A stretch of DNA of 64,000 bases. Source: Arcuatula senhousia. Taxonomy: Eukaryota > Mollusca > Bivalvia > Mytilida > Mytilidae. Position 1 is the first letter of the stretch. The number at the start of each line of letters is the position of its first letter. Positions 10,407 to 21,282 of the stretch are shown piece after piece. The notes under the pieces are model-generated. The model worked only from the letters and a program-made list of their open reading frames with translations, searched no databases and was not told the origin of the DNA. The DNA is taken from assembly GCA_963971305.1 (NCBI GenBank), contig OZ020308.1, forward strand, positions 21,387,838 through 21,451,837, written 5' to 3'. A program made the position numbers and the translations under genes.

Positions 10407-10752
10407 TTAAGGAAGCCTTAAAAAGTCTTCAACATACAATTATAGGGAAGCCCTATACAATATACATATACATAACACCATATAAAACCTACACTGTGTA
10501 AGTATAGTCTATAAATAGAAAAGTCCTAGACTATACCGGTTAATAATACTAGGAAAGTCCTATATCCAAATTATCCGACAATACATAGTGTAAGTGATAA
10601 ATAAATAGTCAAATAGGAAAGACTAAATCGGTCGAAAATACTGGGAAAGTCCTATATTAAATTCGCCGAAATATATAATAGTTAGCAAAACAAACCTCGC
10701 CCAGTCTATAGGAAAACCTATACACTGGGTGTATCTATAGGGTTACCCTATA
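10407..10752 (+). promoter_or_regulatory. cluster of short palindromes between LINE ORFs
   Basis: Perfect or near-perfect hairpins follow one another. TTAAGG-AAG-CCTTAA is at 10407-10421, TATAGGG-AAG-CCCTATA at 10441-10457, and TAGGA-AAG-TCCTA at about 10550-10562. A GGGA-AAG-TCCT form lies near 10643. A 30-base hairpin with 12 pairs and one mismatch occupies 10700-10729 (CCCAGTCTATAGG arm). TATAGGG-TTA-CCCTATA is at 10736-10752. Wider pairs occur at 10503-10511/10527-10535. Several share an AAG loop. The block ends 30 bp before the ORF1 start. A structured leader, an internal ribosome entry element or a protein-binding array are possible; none is shown. Confidence 0.7.
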
Positions 10753-10781
10753 AATAAAACGTATATAAAGCTAACAAAACT

Positions 10782-11927
10782 ATGTCACAATACAAGTTAA
10801 ACATAGGAGCACATCTGGCCAGTTCAACACCTATGGTTCAGAACAAAACAAGCAAAAAAAGGTTCAGAGCAGGAAGTAACACATGTCCAAAATGTGACTC
10901 TACAATAAACAATGAGAAAAACTGTATGCAATGTTGTGTATGTGAACTGAACTTTTGTATGGGTTGCACTAACATCTCACCAGCCTTAGCGTTGGCCTTA
11001 AAGGAAGACACTATACAAAATTTTAAATGGACATGCAATGTATGTAAACAAAACTTCCCGTATATGACAGGGTTAGCCCAACAACTCACCACCATAGAAG
11101 AAAAGACAGACAAACGACTAAACAAACTAGAAAAGCAGTTTGAAAACATCGACACAAACATTGAAGCGAAGGTAAAAACTGAGATGCAACTAATGCAAAC
11201 TGATTTATTAAATCACATGAAAGAGGAAATCAAAGCCTCACTACAAGATGACGTAAGAAAAGAACTGTATGAAATAGAAGACCAAAGACAAAGGGCACTC
11301 AACCTTATAGTATTCAACATTCCAGAGAGCACAAGTGCTATTCCAAATGAAAGGAAAACACACGATAAACAAAGTTTCATTGACTTATGCTCAAATATTG
11401 GAGTAGAACCACCAGATATTAGAATAACATTTAGGCTAGGAAATTTTAAACCACAAAACATAAGACCACTTAAAATCATCTTGGAAAACAAGAAACAAAG
11501 AAAAGAAATACTGGACAATGCATCCAAGTTAAAGCACCTGCCAAACACCCATCCACTAAATCGATGTATAATTGTGAAAGATTTAACACCCAGTCAACGG
11601 GATCTAAACAAAAAGAGAAGGGAAAAAACCAAAACAACAAAACCTACGTACACAAATAGTAGTGTAGAGCAAGATGTCTATAATGAGATAACCGTATGTG
11701 AAAACAGACCAGTTGCTTCTGGCATTTGTACCATCGAAAACATCGAGCTCTCTGATCATGAGCCCACACAACTATCTCAAGCCCTGCTCGAACCAATAAG
11801 CAGATTCAACACAAGCCCAATGAGAATGCTTCCTGACCTAAATAAAACCGAAGACATAGGTGATGACACAGTCATTGGTGGTATAGATAGGTTCAACAAT
11901 GGACCTAACACCACCCTAAACCGGTAG
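10782..11927 (+). CDS. LINE ORF1: zinc finger, coiled coil and RNA-binding region
   Basis: The protein has 381 residues. Residues about 35-89 hold paired cysteines (CPKC, CMQCCVC, CMGC, CNVC) spaced like a PHD/RING-type zinc finger with WTCNVCK at its end. Residues about 100-170 form a heptad-rich coiled coil rich in Glu and Lys. RALNLIVFNIPES (about 171-183) begins a segment like the RRM-type domain of L1-like ORF1 proteins. PHD-finger ORF1 proteins are known from CR1-clade LINEs; they bind the element RNA and form trimers or larger complexes. The frame is intact. ORF2 follows after 56 bp. Confidence 0.85.
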   Translation: MSQYKLNIGAHLASSTPMVQNKTSKKRFRAGSNTCPKCDSTINNEKNCMQCCVCELNFCMGCTNISPALALALKEDTIQNFKWTCNVCKQNFPYMTGLAQQLTTIEEKTDKRLNKLEKQFENIDTNIEAKVKTEMQLMQTDLLNHMKEEIKASLQDDVRKELYEIEDQRQRALNLIVFNIPESTSAIPNERKTHDKQSFIDLCSNIGVEPPDIRITFRLGNFKPQNIRPLKIILENKKQRKEILDNASKLKHLPNTHPLNRCIIVKDLTPSQRDLNKKRREKTKTTKPTYTNSSVEQDVYNEITVCENRPVASGICTIENIELSDHEPTQLSQALLEPISRFNTSPMRMLPDLNKTEDIGDDTVIGGIDRFNNGPNTTLNR

Positions 11928-11983
11928 ATTTTAGCCATTTTAATGTTTTTAACAACACTGTAAATAGTGCACAACTCCACGTT

Positions 11984-14869
11984 ATGTACACAAATGCCGA
12001 CAGTCTTACAAATAAGCTGGAAGAACTTCAACTTCTATTGTCAAAAGAAAACTATGATGTAGTGGCTATTACAGAGATAAACCCCAAAAACAACTCGGAA
12101 GTCTTACCAGACTCAACATGGAAACTACCAGGATACAATGCCCATACCATGAATAAGAAGGTTTTTACAGGCAGAGGGTGCATCATCTATACCAAAGAAA
12201 CTCTAAAAACCTATCAAATTGGAAATACCAATAACAAATATATTGAAAACGTACAACTATGCGTAGTATCCCAAACTGGTCACAACTTATTAATATCCTG
12301 TACATACAGAAGCCCAAGTGCCACCGACATAGAATGTATAAAAGAACTAAAGGACATTTTTTGCCAAAATAATAGAAAATATAACTACATCTTAAACATG
12401 TGGGATTTCAACTTAAAAGAGATAAACTGGCAACTGCAAACCACATCCACAAGACATGAACACATTGCAAGTAAATTTCTGGACATTGTACTAGATTCCT
12501 ATCTCATCCAACACGTTAAAACCTCAACAAGATTCAGAAATGAAAATAATCCAAGTTTGCTTGACTTAATTTTTACCAATGAAGAAGGAATGATTGACAC
12601 AATAAAACACAATGCTCCATTAGGCAATAGCGACCACGAAGTGCTCAGCTTCCAGCTTAATTTCAACACTGTCCGTGATGTACATGACCATACTTCTCCA
12701 AGAATGAAATACTTCAAGGGAGACTACAATTAAATAGAAAGAGACCTGTCGACAGAAAACTGGGAGGCCCTTCTAGACAATGGTGATATCGACGAATTAT
12801 GGCGCAGATTTACCGATAAAACATCAAATACTTGTCAGAAAAACATACCGGTGTGTAAATCTAGACCTAAAAAGTATGATACACCTTGGATGGATAAGGA
12901 TACCCTCACAGCAATAAGAGAAAAAAGGAAGAAATGGAATAAGTATAAAAATTGCAGAAGTCCTCAGAATAAAGAAATGTACGACTTAACCAAAGCTGAA
13001 TCGGCGAAAAAAGTCAAGGAGGCCCACTTGAAGTATGAAAGAGAGGTAGCATTAAAATGCAAAGATGACAACAAACTGTTCTGGAAATATGTCCAATCTA
13101 AAACCAAGGTCAAAGAAAATATCCAATGTATTATAGACAAAGAAGGCCACATACATGTAGAAAATGGAAAAAAAGCAGAACTCTTAAATAACTTCTTCCA
13201 CAGCGTCTTTACAAATGAACCTGCCCATGACACACTGCCAATCTTCAATCCAAAAACAGAGATAAAATTAGACAATATACATTTTGAGGAAAGCATAGTA
13301 CTAAAACATCTCAAATCCATCAAAGAATCCAAATCGCAGGGCGCAGATGGAATGCACCCAAAATTCTTAAAAGAAACCTCCAACAGCATAGCCAAACCAG
13401 TGACCAAACTATTTGAAAAATCTATGGAACAAGGGAAGTTACCAAAAGACTGGAAAATCGCAAATGTTACACCAATACACAAAAAAGGACCAAGAAGTGA
13501 TGTTGCAAACTATAGACCAATAAGTCTCACCTCAATAATATGCAAAACTATGGAAAGAATTATAAGAGATAAGATCATGGAGCATATGGAGGAAAATAAT
13601 CTTTTCAGCAAACACCAGCATGGGTTCAGAAAGGGCCGCTCTTGTATCACACAACTGATTGAGGTACTAGACAAGTGGACAGAGGATTTAGATAACCAGA
13701 ACAAGATAGACGTTGTATACCTAGACTTTCAAAAAGCTTTTGATACTGTACCGCACAGAAGGCTAATAAAAAAGCTTGAGGGATATGGTATAGCAGGCAA
13801 TTTGCTCAGTTGGATACAGGACTTCCTGAGTGATAGAAAACAAAGGGTCACACTAAACGGTGCTCATTCAAACTGGTCACCTGTAACAAGTGGTATACCT
13901 CAAGGAAGTGTTTTAGGTCCAATACTCTTCACCATATACATAAACGACCTACCAGATACAATCGAAAATATAGCCAAATTATTTGCGGACGATACCAAGG
14001 TATATGCAACCTCAAACACACAAGAAAATATAGAAAGTCTTCAAAACGACATAAGCAAACTCGAAAACTGGTCAGATGAATGGCTCCTAAAATTTAATAA
14101 GGCAAAGTGTAAACACATGCACTTTGGTACTGAATCTGAGGCAAAATATGCAATGTCAGAAAATCATATCGAAACAGTAAATAGTGAAAGAGATCTGGGG
14201 ATTATTATCGACAATAAACTGAACTTCCAAGAACATATAAACACCCAAGTCAAGAAAGCCAACCAAAAACTAGGAATAATAAACAGGACCTTCCAACACT
14301 TAGATAAAGAAATGTTCATCTCATTATACAAAGGTCTAGATAGACCACACCTAGAATATGGAAGTAATGTATGGTCCGTCATAAATAAAAGAGAAGCCAT
14401 ATCCATCGAAAATGTTCAACGCAGGGCAACTAAACTAGTTAAGGACATTAACCATCTCAGCTATGGAAACAGACTGAAAACTCTAGGATTACCATCATTA
14501 CAATATAGGAGAGCCAGATCGGATATGGTGGAAACTTTCAAAATCATGAAAAATATAGATAAAGTCGACAATAAAGACAAAATGTTCCCCCTTAATAGAA
14601 CAACAACAAGAGGTCACAAATACAAAATCTACAAAAAGTACAACAGAACAAATGTACGCAAATTCAGCTTCACACAAAGAGTAGTGGAAACTTGGAACTC
14701 TCTACCCGCAACTGTAGTCGAATCAGGCACTGTAAATAGTTTTAAAAGTGCACTAAACAAACATTGGAAGAACTTTCCAATAAAATTTGTACCAGATTTT
14801 TATGGACCGGAAGCTGGCACAACAAACAATATCATTGAAACGGATCAGAGAGGCGACATGCCTAATTGA
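11984..14869 (+). pseudogene. LINE ORF2: APE endonuclease and reverse transcriptase, one in-frame stop
   Basis: An AP-like endonuclease comes first: YTNADSL, AITEI, TYRSP, WDFN, LLDLIFTN and GNSDHEVL. The reverse transcriptase follows: HKKG, YRPISLTS, GFRKGRSC, VYLDFQKAFDTVPH, GIPQGSVLGPILF and the catalytic FADD, then the CR1/L2-type C-terminal region with RR.T..L and TWNSLP. A TAA at 12731-12733 interrupts the link between domains, where a single base change from a Gln codon would explain it; the same frame resumes at once and runs to 14869. The usual Gly of the GDFN motif is Trp. The length of about 961 codons is normal. RT residues are intact. Confidence 0.9.
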
Positions 14870-15089
14870 AGATCTCAAGGACAAGGTAAAGGTAAACAAG
14901 GTAAAAGGTTGAGGATTCGTTCGGTTTCAACAGATGCTCTGTTTTTATTCACAACTAGAAATGGAAAGGAGGCAAATATTAAGTATAAAATGTCGAAATA
15001 AAAGAGAAAAGCTCAAGTTTGAGCATTAAATTGTCTTAATTTATATAAACACAAAAATAAATTAATAAGCAATACAATATCAACGATAG

Positions 15090-15470
15090 ACGATAAAGAG
15101 ATGTGGAATAAGTGTGCGCGACACAAACGGCAATTCACAATGCAAAACGGCCAGCAGTCTTCAACATGACCAGAGGCCGTTGCTCGCTGTCTTGCATTGG
15201 CCCAAGACTAACAGTACAATAGATAAGATTCATAACCAATCCCTAAGTAAAAACGAAAGCCTGCAGACGTTTCTTGGCATAGAACAATAAACAATAAAAC
15301 GACGGGGACAAACAAAAGGCTTGACAAAGATTCTTGACTTAGAACAAGCACATACCGGTATATCATGTTGAAGGGTTTAATTAGTTTTTTTCGGCTTAAT
15401 CTCCCCCTATTGATAATATTGCACAAAGCACAAAAATAACTCACTCTAAAAATCTAATCGATAAAAGTTA
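15090..15470 (-). repeat. interspersed repeat family C, inverted copy
   Basis: This is the inverted counterpart of 2200-2655: GATGTGGAATAAGTGTGCGC at one end, then GGCCAGCAGTCTTCAA, TCTTGCATTGGCCCAAGACT and the CCCCCTATTGATAATATTGC block. A minus-strand frame over it looks like a chance opening. Confidence 0.7.
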
Positions 15471-15478
15471 GATTCAAC

Positions 15479-16396
15479 CAAGGCCGTAAATTGCCTCCGA
15501 TGAAAGAGGAGGCAATACCAGAAGGCGGGGGTCTGGGTCCAGAAGCTATAGACTTTTCAATAAAACAAATCCAGTTTTCTTGCAAATCCTAAAACCATTT
15601 TCAATATTAGATAGTAGTTATAAAAAAGATAAACGAAAAGGCGCTGAAGGCCCCCAGAAGCTATAGACTTTTCAATAAAACAAATCCAGTTTTCTTGCAA
15701 ATCCTGATACCATTTTCAATATTAGATAGTAGTTATAAAAAAGATTAACGAAACGGCGCTGAATGCTATCCACTTTAAACACTTTTCCTAAGTTTTAATT
15801 GCAAAATCATTAACATCAAGCTTTAATTATTTTAAACATACAAACGAGAAGGAAACTAGAAACTAAGCTGTTCAAAACAAGACCCACTATCCGGTGGTGC
15901 TAAGGTCAGTCATCTAGAGCTTGTTTACATATTGGACTATGGACAGTTTTTCATTGCCCTTTTAAAAATAGACTGACAAACATGAAAAAAGACCTGTTGT
16001 GATTAAAACAACATATCAAAAATTCGCAGACACGTCATGACATCAGAATAAAACAGAAACTGAATCTACCAACAGTCAGTAGAAGAAATAGACTGACCAA
16101 GGAGTGCGGCAGTGACAATCTGTCGAATCTGACAGTTTTTTTTACAGTATCCGAAACTACGATATATTGTATGAAGATATAGAAAAAGATTTTTATCTAA
16201 CAGTCGCCACTTTAACACTTAAACTATATGGTCATTCATTTATTAACTTGAGAGGGAGGTCATGCTGGTAGACTGGGAGAGAAATTACCAATTTGACCAG
16301 AATTATTATCTAGGGGAAAAAAGACAGAGCCCAAAATCTTATCACTTATGAACGGTTTCAGCTGCCTCCTCTGCCTCTATGTAATTTACGGCCTTG
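15479..16396. mobile_element. TIR element with 5-bp target duplication TCAAC
   Basis: The left end CAAGGCCGTAAATT and its exact complement AATTTACGGCCTTG at the right end define 918 bp. Each end has a further GAGGAGGCA motif about 20 bp inside. TCAAC lies on both sides (15474-15478 and 16397-16401). No ORF of note is inside, so it is non-autonomous. A 115-bp direct duplication is present at 15539-15768. Confidence 0.85.
15539..15768. repeat. 115-bp direct tandem duplication
   Basis: CCAGAAGCTATAGACTTTTC starts at 15539 and again at 15654. The two copies are nearly identical through the GATAGTAGTTATAAAAAAGA segment and the GGCGCTGAA end. The duplication is internal to the TIR element at 15479-16396 and is recent to judge by identity. 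Confidence 0.85.
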
Positions 16397-16527
16397 TCAA
16401 CAAAAGAAAATCTGAGACAAACAATGAGACGTACGAGAACTGCATTGAGAACACTAGCAATTACTGACAGCTAGCTTATTAGAAGCATTTATCGACCCAT
16501 GTAAAATAATATGATACAGGTTAAACC

Positions 16528-17172
16528 TGATAAGCTCCCGCAGATAAAGTAACTTTCATATATATATATGGTGCCTCATATCCATAATTTTGAAAAAGAA
16601 CGGACCTGCAAACTGAACAAGGAAGTGAATTGCTTCGGACGCGGACCTCGAAGAACGCATCCGTAAACAAAGAATATTTGTACTTTCATTTTCGAATGCA
16701 AAGCCAGTTAGAGAGAAAATAACAAAAACAAATTTGTTTACTGAGGACAAAGTAAATATATTGCATTGGCTACTGGGAATGACATTTGTCTGCTGAATTT
16801 GTTTGGTTGATAATGCACCGCTTTTTTGGGGGCCTTGGTTTGCGTAAATTAGAATGACAGGTTCCCGCGCTTCTGTCATTTTGTTTTGATAGACGCGACC
16901 TCTAGTGGACGCCAATAATAAAAATATCCCTGATGTCTTAATTTTTTATTCAAATTCTTTACATTTAAAACATTTCATAGCTGGAAATACTTGAAATAAT
17001 TTATATTAATACAATAACTATGTTTATCATTTTTTAAATTGAGAAATTCCCAAAAAGGAATTTAATTTTGCATTCAGTGTTATTGGGTGCGGATTTTTGA
17101 CTAGCTTATACGTCTTCCGGTTGAAGGCATCATACTCAGTCTATTTAGCTCCCGCTAAGCGGGAGCTTATCA
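16528..17172. mobile_element. TIR element, TGATAAGCTCCCGC ends
   Basis: TGATAAGCTCCCGC at 16528-16541 is matched by GCGGGAGCTTATCA at 17159-17172. The right end carries an extra palindrome, AGCTCCCGCTAAGCGGGAGCT. No convincing target duplication is seen. A 119-residue minus-strand frame lies inside; its composition is not protein-like and it matches nothing I know, so I do not call it a gene. Confidence 0.55.
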
Positions 17173-17690
17173 AATTTATCGATTTTAAATCCGACATTAC
17201 ACTTCAAGCAATAAAGGAATTAGTGTTTTATCATCACACATAACCAACATACTAGTATTTGATCGATGTAATGCTTAAATATAATAGATAATAGGCCGAT
17301 TAGAGCTCTTAAAACTTAAAACACTCTATGTTACTGACTGTTAGATCAGTCACATCTACACTGACTAATGTTATGAAAATATTATGATTAAAAATAACTA
17401 AGAATAACTTAATTTTATTCTTTATTTGACAAATTATGAAATCAGTCTTTAGTTCTGAATGTGTTTGCTGCGTAAACATCATTTCCATAATATTTGCTTT
17501 ACAGTAAAAAATAGACGAATTGATGGACAAATTTTTTAAAAGGTTCAAAATTATTATTTTTGTAATTTTGTTGTATGGATATCATCAGATTCTTTCAGCA
17601 TTTTTTTCTGCAATAAAACGGGTTTTACCACATATATGAAATCAGAAAGATCACTGCAGATGAAAGCAGTTTCTTACTATTATAAACCCC
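17173..17690. other. AT-rich stretch without recognised features
   Basis: Short chance frames only. No repeat family from elsewhere in the window is recognisable here. Confidence 0.4.
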
Positions 17691-17794
17691 GTAAGACGTA
17701 AGACAGAGCTAATGCTAAATCGTCCTCAAGAAAGGGGAAAAATAACAATACGGGATGAAGATATAGTCAAGGTTAACAATATTTCACGATATTG

Positions 17795-18190
17795 AAAATA
17801 AAGACTCTTACAAAATTACCGAATTCGATCGGTGGATCAATCTCAAATGTCCAAGAGAAAAGACAAAACAAGGAAGACATACCAGAGTAATTACCAGGCC
17901 ACTGTGAATAAAGGTAATAACAAAACTACCGAACTTGAATGATCAATCTCATAGTCCAGAGAAAATGACAAAAACGAATCAGTCATACCGTAGAACTGGT
18001 GGATCGCAATGGTCCTGACTTGGTACAGGCATTTCAAACGAAATGGTGGGTTAAACCAGGTTTTATGGCGCCAAACCTCCCTCTTCCATTGCGATCTTAG
18101 GATCCGGTAATGACCATAGAACACAACATAGTTGTGAGACACAATAAGGATATTGAGGTGATCATCTCAGTACAGCAGACCAGTCAAACA
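17795..18190 (-). repeat. PLE 3'-tail repeat, type B (one full copy and a fragment)
   Basis: On the minus strand it follows the RT stop codon at 18191. Its landmarks are GATGATCACCTCAATATCC, CGCAATGGAAGAGGGAGGTT, GGCGCCATAAAACCTGGTTT, CCTGTACCAAGTCAGGACC and ACTATGAGATTGATC. A second, partial copy of its distal end lies at 17795-17890. The same tail follows the PLE copy at 53.8 kb, so it belongs to this PLE family. Confidence 0.75.
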
Positions 18191-19506
18191 CTAATTAAAA
18201 CAATTAACTATCATATATTTTAACTCAATTTTGAACTTTTTTACTAGTGGCTGATAACGAAGAAAGAATTTTTTTAGTGATCGTATGAGACGTATTTTCT
18301 TATAGCCCTGTTTCAAAAGTCGGTCACGAAGAAACCGGTGTCTGATCAAAAAATCTGTGAAATGTGTGCAAGCTCTGGCATATCGAATAAGTTGAGAAAT
18401 ATAAACACCGTATGCAGGAGAAGTAGGTATATTGCTCTGTAGATTAGGAAAATTAATAATTTGAAAATTAAAATCGTCTCGTTTATCGTAAATTTTTGTA
18501 CTGAGATGACCACCTGGGTCAAATTCGAGGTGCAAATCCAAGAAAGACGTGAAGCAATTAGATTCGGTGGTCTCTTTAATCTCCAATTCCGGAGGATATA
18601 TTGAAGGAATCCAACTACCAAATGAAGTGTTATTGACAGAAAGGACATCATCAATATATCTGAATGTAAGATTAAATGACCGTGCCTCTTTCATCTTCTT
18701 GTTCTTTACGAGTCCCTGAAGAAATTCAGTCTCGTAAGAGTATAAAAACAAATTGGCGAGGAGAGGAGCACAGTTTGTGCCCATTGGAATGCCGATTTGT
18801 TGTTGAAAAATCTCTCCTCCGAAGGTGACAAATATGTTGTCAATGAGGAAATCAAGCATACTGCAAACTTGTTCCAGTGTGTAACAAATTTTATCTTTGA
18901 AAGATGTTTTGGAAAAGAATGTAGAATTATAACCCAAAACAACAAAATTCCTTGAGTTTGAAAAGGCTTTTTCGAGAAGTTTTTTCAGGCGACATTTTAG
19001 TTTTTCGTGTGGCAAGGTAGTGTATAAAGTTGAAAAATCGAACGTTTTCAAAGAGTGAACCTCAGAAAATGATCTAGGTTTAAAATGATCTAACAAATCT
19101 TTTGAGTTTTTCAAAATCCACATATGGTTAATTCCACTACGATTATAAATAGTGTCGCAGTATGCTTGTTGACCTTCTTTGACAGCAGACAAGATTTTAG
19201 TTAAATGAACAGCTCTGTAGTTGAACATGATGAAGATCCAGCTATATACCTTTCTTTGTACGGATTTTTGTGAAGTTTAGGTATCCAGTACAAATATGGT
19301 AACTCTTTATGTTCCTCTTTCATTGGAATATTGAAAGAGGACATAAAAGAGCTATGGTTGGCTATGATTTCATCATTGATAAATGTAGTCCGTGTGTATG
19401 TAGCACTAGCGGAAGTATTACCATCAATGCCTAGTTCTTTTATTAGACAATTGTAATAATGTGCTTTACATACAAAAACTATATTATTGGAAGCCTTGTC
19501 TGCTGG
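18191..19506 (-). pseudogene. Penelope-like reverse transcriptase, RT domain open, 5' truncated
   Basis: An open frame of 345 codons (18191-19228) contains RT motif A (FDFSTLYTTLPHEKL), motif B (QIGIPMGTNCAPLLANLF), the catalytic RYIDDVL, and FLDLHLEF and YGVYISQLIRYARAC. The catalytic aspartates are present. The C-terminus KKFFLRYQPLVKKFKIEL is typical of this family. Upstream coding continues to about 19506 in another frame (PYLYWIPKLHKNPYKER, GSSSCSTTEL); comparison with the 54.6-kb copy shows a few bases lost near 19210, so the apparent Met start is false. The 5' end stops abruptly at a 147-bp tandem array. No GIY-YIG endonuclease is visible. Confidence 0.85.
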
Positions 19507-19520
19507 CGTGGCTGGCTGGC

Positions 19521-20175
19521 TGACCTATATTTACTTTGGTTAAGTTCTTGGTTAAGGTCCATTACTTGGATACTAGATGTTGGGGGTCAATGATATTTCA
19601 CCACTAGATGTGTCTTGGGTGAGGTGGCACCACCCACTAGAAATTAGGTCAATGTGACCTATATTTTACGCATGAATGACTTTGGTTAAGTTCTTGGTTA
19701 AGGTCCATTTCTCGGCTACTAGATGTTGGGGGGTCAATGATATTTCACCACTAGATGTGTCTTGGGTAGGATGACAGCATCCACTAGAAATTAGGTCACT
19801 ATGACCTACATTTTACGCATAAACGACTTTGGTTAAGTTCTTGGTTAAGATCCATAACTTGGATACTAGATGTTGTGGGGTCAATGATATTTCACCACTA
19901 GATGTGTCTTGGGTAAGGTGGCACCATCCACTAAAAATTAGGTCACTGTGACCTATATTTTACGCATGAACGACTTTGGTTAAGTTCTCGGTTAAGTTCC
20001 ATTACTCGGATACTAGATGTGGGGGGCCAATGATATTTTACCACTAGATGTGTCTTGGGTAAGATGAAATTACCCACTAGAAATTAGCTTACTATGACCT
20101 ATACTTTATGCATGAACGACTTTGATTAAGTTCTTGGTTAAGATCCATAACCCAAGGGGGTCAATGATATTTCAA
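19521..20175. repeat. tandem array, 146-147-bp unit, about 4.4 copies
   Basis: ACTTTGGTTAAGTTCTTGGT begins units at 19533, 19679, 19826 and 19973, with a variant (TTTGATTAAG) at 20119, giving spacings of 146-147. Each unit also has TACTAGATGT, GGTCAATGATATTTCACCAC and GATGTGTCTTGGGT. Copies differ by several bases and by presence of GG near GTTGGGGG. The array abuts the truncated PLE on one side and a hairpin-bearing segment on the other; tandem cores between unique flanks are a known layout of bivalve pearl-type elements. Confidence 0.85.
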
Positions 20176-20395
20176 GAACGGGAGGGCCATCCTGTGGCTC
20201 ATAGGCACATTTTCTAGTTGTATTATGTTTTTTTTCTAAAATTACTCTGTGTCATTCATTGTTGTATGCTCTTAAATTATATTGTATTTTGTATTTTAGG
20301 GAGAAGACTTCATAAGTTGGAAAAACTTGTGTCTTATCCATTTTGTTCTCTTTTGAGCAAATAAAATTGTTATAAACTTATAAACTAAAGTAATT
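20176..20395. repeat. unique flank of the 147-bp array, with small hairpin
   Basis: After the last partial unit, a segment with GGAGGGCCATCCTGTGGCTC leads to a nested hairpin at about 20305-20336 (AAGAC...AAGTT-GGAAA-AACTT...GTCTT), then CAAATAAAATTG. A hairpin close to a 3' end is typical of Helitron-like elements, but a CTRR end cannot be fixed here, so this remains tentative. Confidence 0.4.
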
Positions 20396-20820
20396 TTAAA
20401 AAATCACTAGCAATGTATGGAAGGTGCGCTGCGTAAAAACGATTGAGAAGTACACCCGCTAAAATTGATTAGTGCTTTTATGGTGGCTTGTGGGTAAATC
20501 AGACGAAAAAGACACCCGAAATTGGGAATTTACATCTAAAATGCCAGAAATATGCCTAATAGTAATGTTTTTTTAACTGGAAACTATTATTAATGCATTT
20601 ATGTTACTAATGACTTAAAATTGACTTTAATTTAGTTCTTAAAAATACAAATTAAATACTTTTATACATAAATATTCCGAAAATCACTTATATAAAACAT
20701 CATAAGTATTTAAAACATTATTTTTTATCCTAAAGATAAGCTACATAAATAACAATATATTTAAGGGTGGAGAGTCGTTTAATTGTGCCCTTTAATGATA
20801 AAACACGACATCGGTGCACA

Positions 20821-20978
20821 AGTTGTGAAGTACATAATTATGCGAAAGTTTTTTAGTACATCCGCACAAGTTGAATTGTACATCTTTTAACAATTGGCGA
20901 AAGTTGAGATGTGCAAATGCAACAGTTGAGATGTACAACTGCTTAAGTTGAGAAGTACAACGAAGAGTTGAAAGTACG
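20821..20978. repeat. subterminal motif array of the 4.2-kb element
   Basis: Related 14-16-base motifs start at about 20821 (AGTTGTGAAGTACATA), 20869 (AGTTGAATTGTACATC), 20902 (AGTTGAGATGTGCAAA), 20924 (AGTTGAGATGTACAAC), 20946 (AGTTGAGAAGTACAAC) and 20966. The TIR itself carries GATTGAGAAGTACAC. Near the other end (24082-24160) the motif recurs inverted (TGTACTATTCAACA, GTTGTACTTCACAACT). Such arrays usually bind the transposase. Confidence 0.75.
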
Positions 20979-21282
20979 AAGAGGTAGATATTATTTTTTG
21001 CTTTACCTCGTTACGATTTAATTCACATTGGTGGATTTTCAATTTTTCACGGTTCAGTTTTGTAAGTGTGTTTTGTTTTCTGTTATCCGATAATGTATGC
21101 TAGATTCGCCTTTGATCTGTCTGAGTTACCCATTTTTACATCTGCAAATGCGACTTTTTGTTTTATTAATAATATTTCCAGACGAAATCGAAATGAAATA
21201 GTCAATTTAAAAAAAAACTGTCTTTAAATCATTAGCCTTTTTCGTGTTTGGACCACATGGTTTGATCATTGTTCAAATAAAA

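Larger units (their letters stand above)
9250..14908 (+). mobile_element. CR1/L2-like LINE, nearly full length
   Basis: One orientation carries, in order, an SGNH-hydrolase-like ORF, a palindrome-rich leader, a zinc-finger and coiled-coil ORF1, and an APE-endonuclease/reverse transcriptase ORF2. The 3' end is marked by short GGTAAA-type repeats at about 14883-14908, typical of CR1/L2 elements that end in microsatellites rather than poly(A). The 5' boundary is estimated. Three of the four coding blocks are open and ORF2 has a single stop, so insertion was recent. It lies upstream of the SLC22 exons on the other strand. Confidence 0.8.

Noticed and set aside
16556..16915. Minus-strand 119-codon frame
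   Set aside because: It lies inside a TIR element, has no recognisable domain, and its composition is not protein-like.
17891..18142. Minus-strand 83-codon frame, similar to one at 53374-53586
   Set aside because: It lies in the non-coding type B tail after the RT stop codon. The two copies resemble each other because the repeat is recent, and the frame is not kept in other copies.
18191..19228. A complete single-ORF host gene starting at the Met near 19228
   Set aside because: Comparison with the copy at 54.6 kb shows that the Met arises from a frameshift; coding similarity continues upstream in another frame.
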